In this document: positions 34,202-43,987 of the stretch, piece after piece
Position numbering within the stretch: position 1 is the first letter of the stretch
Layout of the letters: every line of letters starts with the position of its first letter
Assembly: GCA_963681975.1 (NCBI GenBank)
Contig: OY820613.1
Coordinates: forward strand, 496,001 to 560,000
Origin: JANELJ01 sp024511395
GTDB lineage: Bacteria; Pseudomonadota; Gammaproteobacteria; GRL18
Direction of reading: 5' to 3'
DNA length: 64,000 nt
Position numbers and translations under genes: made by a program
Notes under the pieces: generated by a model
What the model saw: the letters and a program-made list of their open reading frames with translations, nothing else
Databases searched by the model: none
What the model was told of the DNA's origin: nothing

Positions 34202-35701
34202 AGTCCGACCTGAATAAATCATAGTACATTAATTTATAAAGAAATATTGGCGAATTATGAGTGTTAAATTTGCAGGTTTTTGGTAAAATAAGCCTTATTA
34301 CCTTGCAAATTTCCAGACCAAAATGAAGCCAGAGAAACAGCCAAAAATACCTCAGGAAGACCTGTTCAGGATGCGCCTTGAAAACATGCTGGACATAAAC
34401 CATGAGTTGATTAAGTTATCAAAACACATAGACCGGGAAAGTCCTGATAAAGAATGGGGTGCTCTGTTTGTATCCACTAAAGGTGCTCCTGCCATACGCA
34501 CTCGATTGATTGCAGGATTGCATTACCTGAAACACCTTCATGATTTATCGGATGAACAGGTAGTAAAAGGCTGGACAGAAAATCCGTACTGGCAGTATTT
34601 CTGTGGTGAAGAATACTTTCAGCATAAAATGCCTATACACCCTGTGACCATGACCAAATGGCGTAACCGGCCGGGTAAATCAGGCAGTGAAAAATTACTG
34701 ATTGAAACCATTAAAGCCGGACTAAAGAGTAAAACCATAAAGCCCGGCAGTTTAAAGAAAGTCACGGTAGATACTACCGTACAGGAAAAGAACATCGCTT
34801 TTCCAACCGATTCAAAGCTCCTGAACAAAGCCAGAGAAAACCTGGTTAAACTGTCCAAAGAGCACGGTATTAAACTGCGCCAGAACTATAATCGGGTTGG
34901 GCCGCAATATGTACTAATGGCCAGTCGTTATGCACATGCAAAACAGTTTAAACGCATGAAGAAAATGAACAATAAACTGAAATCCCGTTTAGGTCGTGTT
35001 AAACGGGATATTGAACGACAACTGCCCAATTATTCTGTTGATATTCAGTCTCTGTTTGAAGTAGCTCTAAAACAGGCTCAGAAACTGATTGAGCAGGAGC
35101 AGCACAGTAAGAACAAGCTTTACAGTTTACATGCACCGGAAGTCGAGTGTATCAGTAAAGGCAAAGCTCATAAGCCTTATGAATTTGGTGTTAAAGCCAG
35201 TATCGCGGTAACCAACAAGGAAGGCTTTGTTATTGGTGCTCAAAGCTGTTCGGGCAATCCTTATGATGGGCACACTCTACTGCCACAACTGGAACAGATA
35301 AAACAGTTTACAGCCGTACAGCCGGAACAATGCTTTGTTGACCGGGGTTATCATGGACATGAAGTAAAAGACACTAAAGTTTTTATCTCAGTTCAGAAGC
35401 GAGGCGTTACCCGAAGTATTAAAAAGGCATTAAAACGGCGCAGTGCGATTGAGCCTGAAATTGGTCATATGAAAAATGATGGCCGTTTAGACCGCTGCTA
35501 CCTCAAAGGTGCAGTCGGTGATGCCATTAATGTGGTTATGGTAGCCGCTGGACATAACTTAAGAAAGATCCTCAATAAGCTCCGGCTTTTGTGGCTCAAA
35601 ATTATTTCCGGTTTGATGGGGTCTTTTATCAAACCAGAACAATCAGCCGCTTTAAACCTGGCTTGATGTCAGGCTTAAAACGGTATTATTCAGGTTGAAC
35701 T
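34202..35701 (+). mobile_element. IS5-family insertion sequence, copy F (1500 bp)
   Basis: Ends AGTCCGACCTGAATAA and TTATTCAGGTTGAACT; target duplication AATT (34198-34201, 35702-35705). The target is the same AATT in the IS701-like gene that is hit near 195-198 and at 63111-63114. Confidence 0.96.
34323..35666 (+). CDS. IS5-family transposase (copy F)
   Basis: 447 residues, open. Private changes include SCSGNPY for SCPGNPY and FISVQKRG for FISGQKRG, with His in DRGYHGHEV as in copy A. The catalytic Asp and Glu blocks are present. Activity is uncertain because two changes lie close to the second catalytic block. Confidence 0.93.
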   Translation: MKPEKQPKIPQEDLFRMRLENMLDINHELIKLSKHIDRESPDKEWGALFVSTKGAPAIRTRLIAGLHYLKHLHDLSDEQVVKGWTENPYWQYFCGEEYFQHKMPIHPVTMTKWRNRPGKSGSEKLLIETIKAGLKSKTIKPGSLKKVTVDTTVQEKNIAFPTDSKLLNKARENLVKLSKEHGIKLRQNYNRVGPQYVLMASRYAHAKQFKRMKKMNNKLKSRLGRVKRDIERQLPNYSVDIQSLFEVALKQAQKLIEQEQHSKNKLYSLHAPEVECISKGKAHKPYEFGVKASIAVTNKEGFVIGAQSCSGNPYDGHTLLPQLEQIKQFTAVQPEQCFVDRGYHGHEVKDTKVFISVQKRGVTRSIKKALKRRSAIEPEIGHMKNDGRLDRCYLKGAVGDAINVVMVAAGHNLRKILNKLRLLWLKIISGLMGSFIKPEQSAALNLA

Positions 35702-36617
35702 AATTAATCTGCTGTTCACGTCCATACAGGTGTACGGTTTCCTTATTTAAAGGCAGCCGTTTAATTTCTTCTTTTGTATAACGTGTCCCATATTTTCCGG
35801 GTCGTCCCCGGCCTTTACCTTGCCAGGGTCGTTTATATAATACGGTATCGATTCGTACCTGACCTATAACCGTCATATTATAAGCCTGTACCGGTTCAAT
35901 AAAAGAACGGCACATATACCAACTGTCCACCAATACAGTAACCGCTTTATCTTTTAGCGGTTCCATCAATGCCCGAATAAGACTTCGGGCAATTACCAGT
36001 TTACCACTGTACCGGCCTGTGGTGTTAAACGTAATAACAATGGCAGAGGCGTATTACAGCCAGAACGCTTAACAATCGCAGCCAGTGCTACCCGGCATTA
36101 CCCTCTGACATACCGGGACAGATTGGTTTTATTACCATGCTGGTGGTGTATCTGACTCATGGGTGCCTTTTTGGAATGACGCAGCACGATAGAGTCATCT
36201 ATGGCCAGATAAACCGGATTATCCCCAAACAGCTTTAGAAACAGGGCCGTCCACTGTCTCATCAGTTTAAGATAAGACCACTGACCGGTTTCAAGCCATT
36301 TATAATAACCGGACCATTTTGCCTAGCCATGTCCAGTATCCAGATAGCACTGGTTACAAACCCTGATTGAGTTAATAAACTGTCCATTAGTAATGCATAT
36401 TCTGGCCGATCATGAACACTGATTCTGATTTATCGTGAACACTGTTTCTGAATCATCATGAACACCCATTCTGTTCTATCGTGAACGCCGATTCTGATCT
36501 CATCGTGAACACTTTTACTGTTTTTCCAGAATCAGTGTTCACGATGGTTCAGAATCCTTTCCCACACATTGATATTCAATAACTGCTAACCTTCCTGATT
36601 TTTATTGGGGAATGGTT

Positions 36618-38168
36618 ATGCCAACAAAGAGACTATCAATGCGACAATTACGAACAATATTAAGACTCAGACTGCAAGCCAAACTCAGCCTGCGCCAGAT
36701 AAAAACCAGCCTGCGATTAAGCCTGGGTGCCGTACAAAAAATCTGCAGTAAAGCAGAGGCTCTTGATCTGGACTGGCCCGCCATTGAACAACTGGACGAT
36801 CAACAACTGGCCAGTCGGTTTTACCCCCAGGCCGATACCCGGGTTTCCAGCGCATTCCAGCTCCCTGACTGGTCAGAGGTCTATCGGGAACTCAAACGCA
36901 AAGGAATGACCAGGCTCCTGCTTTGGGAAGAATACACACAACAATACCCAAACCGCTGTTACAGCTATCCACAGTACTGCATGCTGTACCAGCAATGGCA
37001 AAAGAAACAGAAACGCTCCATGCGTCAGCATCATAAGGCGGGAGAAAAACTCTTTGTTGATTATGCCGGTCAAACCGTTCCTGTTGTTCAGCAGGACACT
37101 GGTGAAATTCAGTTTGCCCGGATTTTTGTTGCCGTATTAGGTGCTTCCAATTACACCTATGCAGAAGCTACCTGGAGCCAGCGCCTGCCGGACTGGATCG
37201 GCAGTCATGTAAGAACCTTTGAATTTATAAAAGGGGTTCCCGTACTGTTAATTCCTGATAATCTTAAAAGCAGTACCACCCGGGCCTGTCGGTACGATCC
37301 GGATATTAATATGTCTTACCAGCAGATGGCGGCTCATTATGGTACAGCCATCGTTCCTGCCAGACCCCGAAAGCCTCAGGATAAAGCCAAAGCTGAAGTG
37401 GGTGTGCAGATTATAGAACGCTGGATCCTGGCTCGTTTACGTCATCAAACGTTCTTCTCACTGACAGAGCTCAATCAGCAGATCCATGGCCTGCTTGAAG
37501 AGGTCAACAACAAACCCTTTAAGCAGCTTAAAGGCACCCGGCAACAGTGGTTTGACTTGCTGGATAAACCGGCACTGCTGCCACTGCCCAAACAGGCGTT
37601 TGAGTTTACTGAAATCAAAACCGTCAAAGTCAATGTGGATTACCATATTCAGTTTGACGGACACCTGTATTCAGTACCTCATCATCTGGTGGGTGAAAAA
37701 CCGGAAGTGCATGCCAAAGCATTCTTAATAGAGATGTACTTTCATAACCGGTGCATCTGTCAGCATGCCAGACAATACCATTCTGGTACCACCACCGTAC
37801 CGGCCCATATGCCAGAGCGCCATAAGAAACACCATCAATGGACACCAGGGCGATTAATGAACTGGGCTAAGGATATTGGTGATGAAGTGCTTATCCGGGT
37901 TAAAAGCCAGTTGAAACAAAAGCAGCATGAAGAGCAGGCTTACCGGGTTTGCCCGGGCTTACTCAATCTGTCCCGACAATATCCTAATGAGCGTTTAAAT
38001 AAGGCCTGCCAGATTGCCAATCATAAAAATCTCAACCGGCTGAAGCACATTAAGTCTATATTGCTCAGCAATCAGGATAAGTTACAGCCTGACTTCTTTG
38101 AACAGAAAGAACCTTCTTCATTACCACAGTCTCATGAGAACATTCGTGGCCCCAAAAGCTATCACTAA
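36618..38168 (+). CDS. istA: IS21-family transposase IstA
   Basis: 516 residues from ATG 36618, chosen because GGGG lies 7 bases upstream; an in-frame ATG at 36612 is too close to it. An N-terminal helix-turn-helix (LSLRQIKTSLRLSLGAVQKI) is followed by an integrase-type DDE core: FVDYAGQTVP (first Asp), IPDNLKS (second Asp) and DKAKAEVGVQI (Glu). The C-terminal region has VDYHIQFDGHLYSVPHHLVG, typical of IstA. It acts with the IstB ATPase encoded 15 bp downstream. Open and apparently intact. Confidence 0.94.
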   Translation: MPTKRLSMRQLRTILRLRLQAKLSLRQIKTSLRLSLGAVQKICSKAEALDLDWPAIEQLDDQQLASRFYPQADTRVSSAFQLPDWSEVYRELKRKGMTRLLLWEEYTQQYPNRCYSYPQYCMLYQQWQKKQKRSMRQHHKAGEKLFVDYAGQTVPVVQQDTGEIQFARIFVAVLGASNYTYAEATWSQRLPDWIGSHVRTFEFIKGVPVLLIPDNLKSSTTRACRYDPDINMSYQQMAAHYGTAIVPARPRKPQDKAKAEVGVQIIERWILARLRHQTFFSLTELNQQIHGLLEEVNNKPFKQLKGTRQQWFDLLDKPALLPLPKQAFEFTEIKTVKVNVDYHIQFDGHLYSVPHHLVGEKPEVHAKAFLIEMYFHNRCICQHARQYHSGTTTVPAHMPERHKKHHQWTPGRLMNWAKDIGDEVLIRVKSQLKQKQHEEQAYRVCPGLLNLSRQYPNERLNKACQIANHKNLNRLKHIKSILLSNQDKLQPDFFEQKEPSSLPQSHENIRGPKSYH

Positions 38169-38183
38169 CCAGGGAGTATCAGC

Positions 38184-38939
38184 ATGTTAGAACAAACCAT
38201 TACCCAACTTCGACAATTAAAACTCACCGGCATGGCCGATGCCCTGCTTAGCCAGATTGAGCAGCCGGGCACCTATGAAGGCCTGTCCTTTGAGCAGCGA
38301 ATACAATTACTGGCCGACAGCGAAGCCCGGGAAAGAGAGCAGAGAAAGCAAAAGCGGCTGATTAAAGCCGCCCGCTTTAAACTGGCTGCACATGCCCAGG
38401 ATATTGATTATCTGCATCCCGGAGGTTTACAGCAATCTGTCATGGCTTCACTTCTGCAATGTGACTGGTTAAACAAAGCTCAGAACATTCTGTTCACTGG
38501 CCCCTGTGGCAGTGGTAAAACCTTTATTGCCTGTGCACCGGGGCATACGGCGTGTATGAAAGGTCATAGTGTTAAATATTACCGGTTGTCCCGGTTATTA
38601 ATGATGCTTACCCGGAGCAAAGCAGACGGTACTTACCTCAAAACACTTCAGTCTCTGGCCAAAACAGAGCTGCTGATCATTGATGACTGGGGACTGGAAC
38701 TGTTAAAAGCGGTACAGCGCAATGACTTAATGGAATTGATGGATGATCGCCATGGACATGCATCAACCATTATGCTCAGTCAGTTACCCACTGATCAGTG
38801 GCATCAGTCTATCGGTGACAATACGATTGCCGATGCCATTTTAGATCGGCTTATGCACAATGCCCACCGACTTAAATTAAAAGGTGAATCGATGCGAAAA
38901 ACACGCTCATCATTGACGGATGGTGAACACTTAGGGTAA
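38184..38939 (+). CDS. istB: IS21-family helper ATPase IstB
   Basis: A 251-residue AAA+ protein with N-terminal QLRQLKLTGMADALL, Walker A GPCGSGKTF, Walker B ELLIIDDWGL and sensor region LSQLPTDQWH. DnaC-like helper for IstA, regulating target selection. One slightly unusual spot is IACAPGHTAC, where Ala-Leu-Gly is more common. 15 bp after istA. Confidence 0.94.
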   Translation: MLEQTITQLRQLKLTGMADALLSQIEQPGTYEGLSFEQRIQLLADSEAREREQRKQKRLIKAARFKLAAHAQDIDYLHPGGLQQSVMASLLQCDWLNKAQNILFTGPCGSGKTFIACAPGHTACMKGHSVKYYRLSRLLMMLTRSKADGTYLKTLQSLAKTELLIIDDWGLELLKAVQRNDLMELMDDRHGHASTIMLSQLPTDQWHQSIGDNTIADAILDRLMHNAHRLKLKGESMRKTRSSLTDGEHLG

Positions 38940-39371
38940 AAAGACTGTACGCCAATGTGTGGGCAGGGTTGGGTGTTCACGATAGAACAGAATGGGTGTT
39001 CATGATGGATCAGAATTGGTGTTCACCATCAGCAGAATACGCAAGTAACTCAATAAAGGTTTTTGCGCTCCTAAGGGGTAGCGCTCGGGTTAAAAATGTT
39101 ATGTAATAAAACAGTTCACTGGGGATATTGCCGTATCCTTTGGTGTGCATTGCGGCCGAATTTTTGTCAACTGTTTTTTGCTTTTTTTTTACATTTTTTT
39201 TCCTGTTTTTACTGAATTATTTTGTTTACCTCGGAGTAACAGGGACACCCGCTTCCTGTTACGGACTATCGGTTAACTGAGGTAATCAATAAATTTTAAA
39301 TGATTCTCCTTTTTGGGGGAGCTGAAACTCTAAACTTTAGTTACTATAACTTAGAACACCGTAGTGTGACT

Positions 39372-39478
39372 GGCTGTAGGTACTGTGTTTACGGGTTTGT
39401 GAAAACATGGATGTTTTCACAAAGCGATACATGGACGTACTTGAGTGTTCCCGGAAATACAGTACCTGCAGACAGGCA
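39372..39478. repeat. Long imperfect palindrome related to the one at 14785
   Basis: The inner 28-bp perfect palindrome (39396-39423) has stem TTTGTGAAAACAT. It is followed by TACATGGACGTA. Outer arms GGTACTGTGTTTACGGG (about 39379-39395) and CCCGGAAATACAGTACC (about 39451-39467) are near-complements. Size, nested design and the ATGGA(T/C) loop sequences are shared with the 14785-14894 palindrome. It lies in the native spacer between fetB and metZ, so it may terminate fetAB transcription. Confidence 0.75.
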
Positions 39479-39497
39479 CGGTTAGGTAAGGCTGAAT

Positions 39498-40429
39498 CAT
39501 AGGTATGATCTTTAGGAGTTAAAATGAAGCCAATTTGATGATCAAATAGTTGTTATTCAGGCAATTATTTATCAACAAAAAAAGGTCAAATGAAAAGAAC
39601 CACATTATCAAAAAAACTAAAAGTCGTATTGAGTGAAAAGAAACTTAATAAACCGGGCAAAAGCATAGGTTTTTCCCAACGATTAAGACAGATACCCCCT
39701 TTTCAGCTAATAGTGAGTATGATTACGGCTATGGGTGATAAAGAGACAAGGCATTTTTCGGAAATTCATCGTTACTTTAACCAGTTAACGAATAAAAATG
39801 TCCGTTATAAGCCCTTTCATAATCAATTAGCAAAACCTGAATTTGCGCAATTGATGAGAGATGTTGCAGATAAAGTTTTTAATCACCGGGAAATACAAAA
39901 CTGAAATGTAATCATCTGGTTCTGGCCAGTTTTGATAAATTACTTATCCGGGATGGCAGTTCATTTGCTATCCATAAGGCACTGAAAAATGTACTGGTCA
40001 GGCAGATTGAGTTGTTAGTTAAAGAGTGCAAGTCTCATAATAACTTGCAGGGGTTCCAAACCAGAGTAATTGCGTATTGATGGAAGCTTTGGTTTGGAGC
40101 AGTTTAATCGCGACGATTCTGAAACGATTTATATGTAGTAGCATAGAACAATTTTGCCAAATGGCGATGTCAACGTTGACGGTCTCCAAAACAACCGTTT
40201 ACTGGTGGTATTCATTATTGGAATCCATTGTTAACCATAAACGAAAACAATTAACGGATGTGCTTGAAAGAACATATTTTTTCCTGAAAGAAAATGCTGG
40301 CAGAGCTCATCCTAAACGAGATAAGTCTACTGGACTTTATCAGTTTGGTGTAGAACCTAATTATGGAGTTACATCCTGATGGGTAATCTATTGAAACGAA
40401 ATGATAAAATCCTTAAAGACATACCTATG
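39498..40429 (+). mobile_element. IS4-family element with internal deletion (932 bp)
   Basis: Ends CATAGGTATGATCTTTAGG and CCTTAAAGACATACCTATG. A perfect 10-bp target duplication, AAGGCTGAAT, lies at 39488-39497 and 40430-40439. It is about 490 bp shorter than the element at 47506-50432 once IS5 is removed. It inserted upstream of metZ and could have replaced part of its promoter region. Confidence 0.93.
39590..40379 (+). pseudogene. IS4-family transposase, internally deleted
   Basis: The N-terminal part MKRTTLSKKLKVVLSEKK to FNHREIQN ends in a frameshift at about 39897. Then CNHLVLASFDKLLIRDGSSFAIHKALKN joins directly to VRQIELLVKECKSHNNLQGFQ, skipping the middle of the protein including the second catalytic Asp. 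A further frame lesion at about 40065-40080 precedes WSSLIATILKRFICSSIEQ and the normal C-terminus ending VTS at 40379. Dead copy. Confidence 0.88.
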
Positions 40430-40519
40430 AAGGCTGAATAGATACAATAAAACACTGACAGTCAGATATTTAAAGCATATAATTTTGTAAATATTTTTAA
40501 TAATTTAACGGTAACCACC

Positions 40520-41740
40520 ATGAATGGCGATGATCTTTTAGCCCTGCAGGCAGAACTGGGCGGTGAACTGGGGTTTGATACCCTGGCAGTTCGGGCCGGC
40601 TATCAAAGAACCAATGAGGCAGAACATAATGAGGCGATCTTTCCCACCTCAAGTTATGTGTACCAGTCTGCTGCACAGGCAGCGGCGCGTTTCAGTGGGG
40701 ATGATCCGGGTAATATTTATTCCCGTTTTACCAATCCCACCGTGCGTACTTTTGAAGAGCGGCTGGTGGCTCTGGAAGGAGCTGAGTCCTGTGTAGCAAC
40801 GGCTTCCGGAATGGCAGCTATTATGAGTACTTGTCTGGGGCTGTTAAAAACCGGAGATCATGTTGTTTCATCCAGGGCTATTTTCGGCTCTACTGTGGTG
40901 CTGTTTAATAATTTTATGGCCCGTTTCGGTGTGGACACCACTTATGTGGATTTAACCAATCTGTCAGCTTGGGAAGCGGCCATACAGGACAATACCAGGA
41001 TCCTGTTTCTGGAAACTCCGTCTAATCCGTTGGTGGAAATTGCCGATATTGCTCAACTGGCTGAACTGGCACATCAGTACGATTGTCTGCTGGTGGTGGA
41101 TAACTGTCTATGTACCCCAGCCCTGCAAAAACCGTTGGCTTTAGGTGCTGATGTGGTGATTCATTCTGCTACCAAATACATTGATGGGCAGGGCAGAGGT
41201 ATTGGCGGTGCTGTGCTGGGCTCCAAAACCCTGGTGGGTGAAGAGGTTTATAGTGTTCTAAGAACTACGGGCCCCACCATGAGTCCATTTAATGCCTGGA
41301 TTTTCCTGAAAGGCCTGGAAACCCTGAGTCTTCGTATGCAGGCCCATTGCCGCAATGCCGGGGAGCTGGCTTTGTGGCTTAGTGAGCATCCGGCAGTAGC
41401 TAAAGTCCATTATCTGGGTCTAAAGGATCACCCCGGTCATGAACTGGCGGCTCGACAACAGTCTGATTTTGGTGGACTGCTGTCTTTTGAACTGCATAAC
41501 AGCAGTCGTGAAGCCGCCTGGCAGGTAGTGGACAGTACCCGCTTATTATCCATCACCGCTAATCTTGGGGATGTTAAATCCACCATTACTCATCCAGCCA
41601 CCACTACCCATGGACGGGTACCGGAAGAAGATCGTCTTAAAGCGGGGATCACCGACGGCCTGTTAAGAATTGCTGTGGGCCTGGAAACCCTTGATGATAT
41701 AAAAAATGATCTGCAGCGGGGACTGGGTAAGCTTGTCTGA
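40520..41740 (+). CDS. metZ: O-succinylhomoserine sulfhydrylase
   Basis: A 406-residue PLP enzyme of the Cys/Met metabolism family that makes homocysteine directly from O-succinylhomoserine and sulfide. PLP-site features: YSRFTNPTVRTFEERL, SGMAAIM, VVDNCLCTPALQKPL and the Schiff-base Lys in HSATKYIDGQGR. GIGGAVLG and SITANLGDVKSTITHPATTTH are typical of MetZ. ATG 40520 has only a weak ribosome-binding site. The IS4 remnant ends 90 bp upstream, so the promoter is probably between 40440 and 40500. The DUF1853 pseudogene overlaps its 3' end. Direct sulfhydrylation fits a sulfide-rich metabolism. Intact. Confidence 0.93.
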   Translation: MNGDDLLALQAELGGELGFDTLAVRAGYQRTNEAEHNEAIFPTSSYVYQSAAQAAARFSGDDPGNIYSRFTNPTVRTFEERLVALEGAESCVATASGMAAIMSTCLGLLKTGDHVVSSRAIFGSTVVLFNNFMARFGVDTTYVDLTNLSAWEAAIQDNTRILFLETPSNPLVEIADIAQLAELAHQYDCLLVVDNCLCTPALQKPLALGADVVIHSATKYIDGQGRGIGGAVLGSKTLVGEEVYSVLRTTGPTMSPFNAWIFLKGLETLSLRMQAHCRNAGELALWLSEHPAVAKVHYLGLKDHPGHELAARQQSDFGGLLSFELHNSSREAAWQVVDSTRLLSITANLGDVKSTITHPATTTHGRVPEEDRLKAGITDGLLRIAVGLETLDDIKNDLQRGLGKLV

Positions 41741-42558
41741 GGCTTTTGAGTATCAGCGTTATCAAACCCCTCAGGTCAGGGCGCTGCTGAGCCTGCCTCT
41801 GTCGGTAAAATCAACAGACTATCCTAACTGTGTGGAAGAGTCATGGTGTGAGCAGATGTATGCTCAGATAAAAATACCGCTGGAGCAACTGGATAAAGCA
41901 CCACAGCCCTTAATAAACTGGCTGGAACAATACCGTTCCTAGCGTCTGGGTATTCGCTTTGAAGCCTACTGGGACTTTATTCTGGAACTGCTGAAGCAAA
42001 ACGGCCAGATACAGACTTGGAACTCCCATATTCAGGTTCATTCCGCTCAGAATAAGCCGGCCAATAAACAAACCCGCGGAGAGCTGGATTTTGTTTATCA
42101 GGATAAATCCGGTCAGCTTTATCATCTGGAACTGGCGGTTAAATTTTACCTGTTAAAACCGAATGAGTTTGGTTATGAACGGCTGATTGGCCCGAATGGC
42201 CAGGACTGGTATGAGCGTAAACTGATCCATCTGTTTCAGAAACAACTGCCTTTATCGGCAACTCCCGAAGCCAGACACCAGCTGGCTCAACTGGAAGCCT
42301 TTAAAAATATCCCTGCAGATGAAATTAATTGCCGTCAGCAGGGTCTGATTAAAGGTAACCGTCAAATAAAATCCACCTTCAAAAATTATCTCAAACCGGT
42401 CAGACTATGATCTTCAATTCACAATCCGGAGAGATAAATGACCCCAGCCAATTCAAAAGATGCTTCGATGAAGCTTCACATCGAGGCGAGCCAGGCCAGT
42501 AAATTAAGTCAGGCAACCTATTGTCAACGACATAATATCCCCACTCATATTTTTAGTT

Positions 42559-43579
42559 AACCTGAATTCTGGATAAGAACTAAAAAATATTGAACTAAAT
42601 GCCTGTTTCTCGATCAGATCATTTAATGACCAAATCAAATGAATTTGAACAAGGAACAGGCAAGTGACTACTATAGATGAATTGTATTGTAATATTGATG
42701 ATTTCAACCAGGTCTTTTATCCTGAATGGGAAAAAACACTGCTGGAATCCGGTGATAAAAAGAGAAGACGACAAGGTGTAATGAGCCCCGGTGAACTGAT
42801 GACTATCCTGATTAACTTTCATCAGTCACATTACAAAGATTTTAAGAGTTATTATTTATGCCATGTGCATCAACATCTTAGGAAAGAGTTTCCAAATTTA
42901 TTGAGCTATACCCGTTTCCTGGGAGTGATGTCATCGGTACTGGTGCCATTATGCGCTTACTTTACTCATTGCAAAGGAAAGCCAACCGGAATTGCCTTTG
43001 TTGATGCGAGCAGCATTAAAGTATGCCACAACATTCGCATACCCAGGCATAAAGTCTTTGATGGTGTTGCTCAGCGAGGCAAATCGACCATGGGGTGGTT
43101 CTATGGGTTTAAAGTTCACCTGATCATTAATCATAAAGGTGAAATACTGGCCACTAAATTGACGGCCGGTAATGTAGATGACAGAAAACCGGTTCCTGAA
43201 ATGGCCAAAGACTTATATGGAAAGCTTTATGGTGACAAAGGCTATGTCTCCAGTCTTTTAAGTGATGAACTGTTTGAACAGGATGTCGGGCTTATTACCA
43301 ATGTCAGACGAAACATGAAACCACGTGCCATTGCATTGTGGGATAAGATTATGCTGAAAAAACGTTTTATAATTGAAACGGTTAATGATCAGCTAAAAAA
43401 TATTACACAGATTGAACATTCACGTCATAGAAGCGTAAGTGGTTTTATGTTGAACCTTATTGGTTCTCTGATTGCCTATTGTCATAAAAAAGACAAGCCG
43501 ACAATCAGAATAGATGAGAGTGATATGAAAACTCTCTGTATTTAGGTAAATGACTGGGTTCTTATCCAGATCTCAGGTT
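42559..43579 (+). mobile_element. IS982-family insertion sequence (1021 bp), apparently intact
   Basis: Ends AACCTGAATTCTGGATAAGAAC and GTTCTTATCCAGATCTCAGGTT. Target duplication AGTT at 42555-42558 and 43580-43583. It sits inside IS66 tnpA. Confidence 0.95.
42664..43545 (+). CDS. IS982-family transposase
   Basis: 293 residues, the only undamaged IS982 transposase in the window. N-terminal part MTTIDELYCNIDDFNQVFYP and MSPGELMTILI. The catalytic region includes GIAFVDASSIKVCHN (first Asp), KLTAGNVDDRKP, LYGDKGYVSSLL (second Asp) and RFIIETVNDQLKNI (Glu). GTG start at 42664. The N-terminal half is identical in sequence to the broken copy at 20769-21650 except at a few sites. Confidence 0.94.
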   Translation: MTTIDELYCNIDDFNQVFYPEWEKTLLESGDKKRRRQGVMSPGELMTILINFHQSHYKDFKSYYLCHVHQHLRKEFPNLLSYTRFLGVMSSVLVPLCAYFTHCKGKPTGIAFVDASSIKVCHNIRIPRHKVFDGVAQRGKSTMGWFYGFKVHLIINHKGEILATKLTAGNVDDRKPVPEMAKDLYGKLYGDKGYVSSLLSDELFEQDVGLITNVRRNMKPRAIALWDKIMLKKRFIIETVNDQLKNITQIEHSRHRSVSGFMLNLIGSLIAYCHKKDKPTIRIDESDMKTLCI

Positions 43580-43783
43580 AGTTATTATCGTAAGAAACTG
43601 GGGTATGTTACGCCATCTAAAACAGACAGTAGCAAAAGTCAGTTTATTCCATAACCTGCTGGCTAAGTCCATCAATGCTGGTACCGTCAAAATAAGCCAC
43701 ACTAATGGTTTTAGTCTGGAAATTAATTCTGATACGGATCTAAATCAGATAAAGCCTGTCCTGGAATTACTCAGGACTGTTTC

Positions 43784-43924
43784 ATGATAAATGGTATCCC
43801 TGTCAATCAGGTGTATCTGGTTTCTGGTATCACCGATATGAGAAAAGCCACGCCGGGATTATCACTGCTTGTTTCAGAACAATTGGAGCATGCTCCCTTT
43901 GATGGCAGTGTTTTTGTTTTTTAG
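43784..43924 (+). pseudogene. IS66 TnpB, truncated
   Basis: Only 46 codons: MINGIPVNQVYLVSGITDMRKATPG and DGSVFVF then TAG. IS66 TnpB is normally about 115 residues. The start and TDMRK block are right, but sequence after FVF passes directly into the N-terminal region of TnpC, showing a deletion of roughly 200 bp or more. ATG overlaps the tnpA stop. Confidence 0.8.
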
Positions 43925-43987
43925 TATAATAAAGACTGGAGTTCAAGCGATAAAATACTACCAGAAGACACCCCCGCACTGCAGAAT

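Larger units (their letters stand above)
36402..39037 (+). mobile_element. IS21-family insertion sequence
   Basis: Contains istA and istB. The left end carries repeated GTGAACAC/ATGAACAC sites spaced through 36412-36512, and the right end carries matching GTGTTCAC/GTGTTCAT sites (38973-39026), as expected for IS21 multiple terminal repeats. The outer boundaries are approximate and I could not find a clean target duplication. It is inserted in the N-terminal part of the IS701-like transposase gene. Confidence 0.85.
33702..39150 (-). pseudogene. IS701-like DDE transposase, split by IS21 and IS5
   Basis: From about ATG 39150 the pieces read MHTKGYGNIPSELFYY and FIELLAYSA, then after IS21 LMDSLLTQSGFVTSA, YYKWLETGQWSYLKLMRQW, AIDDSIVLRHSKKAPMSQ and IHHQHGNKTNLSRYVRG followed by a TAA near 36095. 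Next come VTVLVDSWYM, TVIGQVRIDT and LYGREQQIN. After IS5 removal the gene continues YRTAVAKARFLNGQSVCFVW, and ends with LLSTCMQLSGLD, YEKRWSIEPLFNQLKNARG, HRWVHIIALGYIIPQLRA and RIRMGLIRYF to 33702. Several stops and shifts add to the insertions, so it is dead. Confidence 0.82.
33608..39340 (-). mobile_element. IS701-like element carrying nested IS5 and IS21 (5.7 kb composite)
   Basis: Outer ends CTAAAGTTTAGAG (33608) and CTCTAAACTTTAG (ending 39340) are exact inverted repeats. A perfect 9-bp duplication, TTACTATAA, lies at 33599-33607 and 39341-39349. Inside are IS5 copy F (34202-35701) and an IS21-type element (about 36402-39037). Removing both leaves about 1.6 kb encoding one DDE transposase on the minus strand. 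Family assignment of the outer element is tentative. Confidence 0.88.
42437..43787 (+). pseudogene. IS66 accessory protein TnpA, split by IS982
   Basis: Starts MTPANSKDASMKLHIEASQ and YCQRHNIPTHIFS. IS982 interrupts (42559-43579). Removal with one AGTT gives THIFSYYRKKLGYVTPSK in frame. A frameshift near 43645-43650 precedes VKISHTNGFSLEINSD and LRTVS, ending at 43787. This matches the small helix-turn-helix protein of IS66 elements. Confidence 0.82.

Noticed and set aside
36412..36512. Short repeats with GAACAC at regular spacing as a possible iteron or CRISPR-like array
   Set aside because: They match the multiple terminal repeats expected at an IS21 left end, and matching copies are at the right end (38973-39026).
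33608..39340. Composite transposon carrying cargo genes
   Set aside because: All genes inside belong to the nested insertion sequences; there is no passenger gene.
39300..39485. 61-codon frame in the fetB-metZ spacer
   Set aside because: It spans the IS701-like right end and the palindrome. The open frame is a by-product of the inverted repeat.
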